Part shown: positions 63,125 through 64,000 of the stretch, in pieces | Position numbering within the stretch: the first letter of the stretch is position 1 | Layout of the letters: each line of letters begins with the position of its first letter | Assembly (NCBI GenBank): GCA_902812465.1 | Contig: CADDZE010000005.1 | Span: forward strand, 1 to 64,000 | Reading direction: 5' to 3' | Length of the DNA stretch: 64,000 nt | DNA from: Acidobacteriota bacterium | Lineage (GTDB): Bacteria; Acidobacteriota; Terriglobia; UBA7540 | Notes under the pieces: model-generated | Told to the model about the DNA's origin: nothing | The model's database searches: none | What the model saw: only the letters and a program-made list of their open reading frames with translations | Translations under genes and position numbers: made by a program

Positions 63125-64000
63125 ATGCAAGAAAGCAATTCGCCGGCCGAAGTTCGATCTCAAGAACCAACCTATTGCCAGAGCAATCTTCGTGTTGCCA
63201 TCGTGCATTATTGGTTCACCAATTTCGGCGGCGGCGACCGCGTGGTTGAAGAGCTCGCCGAACTCTTCCCCCAAGCAGATTTGTTCACGCTATTTCTGGA
63301 CCCGGACCAACTACCCCCCAAACTCCGCTCGCGGCCCGTCCGCTGTTCATTCTTGCAAAAAGTTCCGGGCATCCTGCGCCACTACCCCAAGCTCCTTCCC
63401 ATCTTCCCGGTCATCCTCGAACAGTTTCAGCTAGATGACTACGATCTCATCATCAGCTCCGAATCGGGACCGGCCAAAGGTGTCCTGACGCGTGCCGGAT
63501 CGTACCATATCTGCTACTGCGAAACGCCGATGCGCTATCTCTGGGACATGTATCATCTTTACCGTAAGCCCGGCCAGAGGAATACGCTATCCGCTGTGTT
63601 GCTAGCTTTGGGAGCGCACTATCTCCGGCTGTGGGACCTTGCCACTGCGGCACGCGTGGACTGCTTTGTCGCCAACTCGTTCAACGTCGCGGCGCGCATT
63701 CAAAAGCACTACCGCCGCGATGCCACAGTCATCTACCCACCCGTTGCGGTTGCTTCGGGCTACATTGCCGATCAGGTTGAAGATTACTACCTGGTGGTCA
63801 GCAGGCTGGTGGACTACAAGCGAGTGGATCTCGCGATCGAAGCGTGTAACCGGCTAAAGCGGCCGCTTCGCGTGGTTGGCGACGGCGTGGAGTACAAGCG
63901 GCTCCGCCGCCTCGCCGGCCCGACGGTGAGCTTCCTAGGATTTCTGCCTGACGAGGAACTGCACCGGCAATACGCACACTGCCGCGCTCTGCTGTTCCCC
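63125..64000 (+). CDS. GT4-family glycosyltransferase, 3' end beyond the window
   Basis: An open frame of 292 codons running off the right edge. The N-terminal domain starts with RVAIVHYWFTNFGGGDRVVE (residues about 22-41), then ADLFTLFLDPDQLPP, LDDYDLIISSESGPAKGV and YHICYCETPMRYLWDMYHLY. The C-terminal domain begins with YYLVVSRLVDYKRVDLAIEA and RVVGDGVEYKRL. This is typical of mannosyl- or galactosyl-transferases of exopolysaccharide clusters. AAGGAAG lies 6 bases before ATG 63125. The stop and the EX7E motif are outside the window. Confidence 0.88.
   Translation, partial: MQESNSPAEVRSQEPTYCQSNLRVAIVHYWFTNFGGGDRVVEELAELFPQADLFTLFLDPDQLPPKLRSRPVRCSFLQKVPGILRHYPKLLPIFPVILEQFQLDDYDLIISSESGPAKGVLTRAGSYHICYCETPMRYLWDMYHLYRKPGQRNTLSAVLLALGAHYLRLWDLATAARVDCFVANSFNVAARIQKHYRRDATVIYPPVAVASGYIADQVEDYYLVVSRLVDYKRVDLAIEACNRLKRPLRVVGDGVEYKRLRRLAGPTVSFLGFLPDEELHRQYAHCRALLFP

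Noticed and set aside
1-64000. CRISPR array, insertion sequence, prophage or integrase
   Set aside because: No regularly spaced repeats, transposase, integrase or phage structural gene was seen on either strand.

Overview
The window is GC-rich, gene-dense bacterial chromosome. The gene content points to an Acidobacteriota member, probably Terriglobia/Bryobacterales-like; this is inferred from gene families, not from a marker tree. The clues are an FG-GAP/ASPIC_UnbV (CRTAC1-type) secreted protein beside a TPR protein, a remnant of a large TonB-dependent receptor of the type expanded in that phylum, BrxA/B bacilliredoxin, a pyruvoyl arginine decarboxylase next to a deoxyhypusine-synthase homologue, and a beta-barrel family common in acidobacterial metal-resistance loci.

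Layout. 1-4100: tRNA-Arg, a decayed TPR gene, the CRTAC1-like gene and a TonB-receptor remnant. 4121-4819: a membrane-anchored iodothyronine-deiodinase-like protein with an in-frame TGA exactly at the catalytic selenocysteine position, followed by a SECIS-like hairpin. 4907-9915: NtrC-type regulator, histidine kinase and membrane protein in one operon, divergent from a secreted protein with a textbook -24/-12 promoter. 9878-16377: a dehydrogenase and a GT2-GT39-AsnB-transglutaminase-like cluster. 16683-18083: a B12-binding radical SAM protein whose end reads through TGA to give a CUAEP tail, the second predicted selenoprotein. 18376-21702: a frameshifted beta-helix gene, a decayed ECF sigma gene and an intact one. 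21741-38123: mostly housekeeping genes (LigD, citrate synthase, flavin reductase, ROK kinase, MFS transporter, bacilliredoxin, FtsY, polyamine genes, GalT, YraN, aminotransferase, CysS). 38188-45129: a possible metal-response locus, an SDR, small membrane and zinc-ribbon proteins, two Hsp20 genes and a UDG. 45412-49137: an S9 peptidase and an APC permease. 49372-57456: a pentose-phosphate operon gnd-zwf-tkt-zwf-pgl-rpe with two different zwf genes. 57603-59247: a Dps-like ferritin divergent from OxyR, with an OxyR-type operator between them. 59404-64000: surface-glycan genes, running off the end.

The main discoveries are the two selenoproteins, each missed by normal gene calling because TGA is read as stop. 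Together they predict a complete Sec machinery (selA, selB, selC, selD) elsewhere in the genome; none is seen here. Other regulatory logic readable from sequence is a sigma-54 promoter beside its likely NtrC-type activator, and an OxyR box that overlaps the oxyR start codon.

Several genes are broken (TPR, TonB receptor, beta-helix, ECF sigma, a CxxC protein, a family 9 glycosyltransferase), mostly by single-base indels, while the long core genes are intact. This suggests real decay of accessory genes, although assembly errors in a metagenome-derived sequence cannot be excluded.
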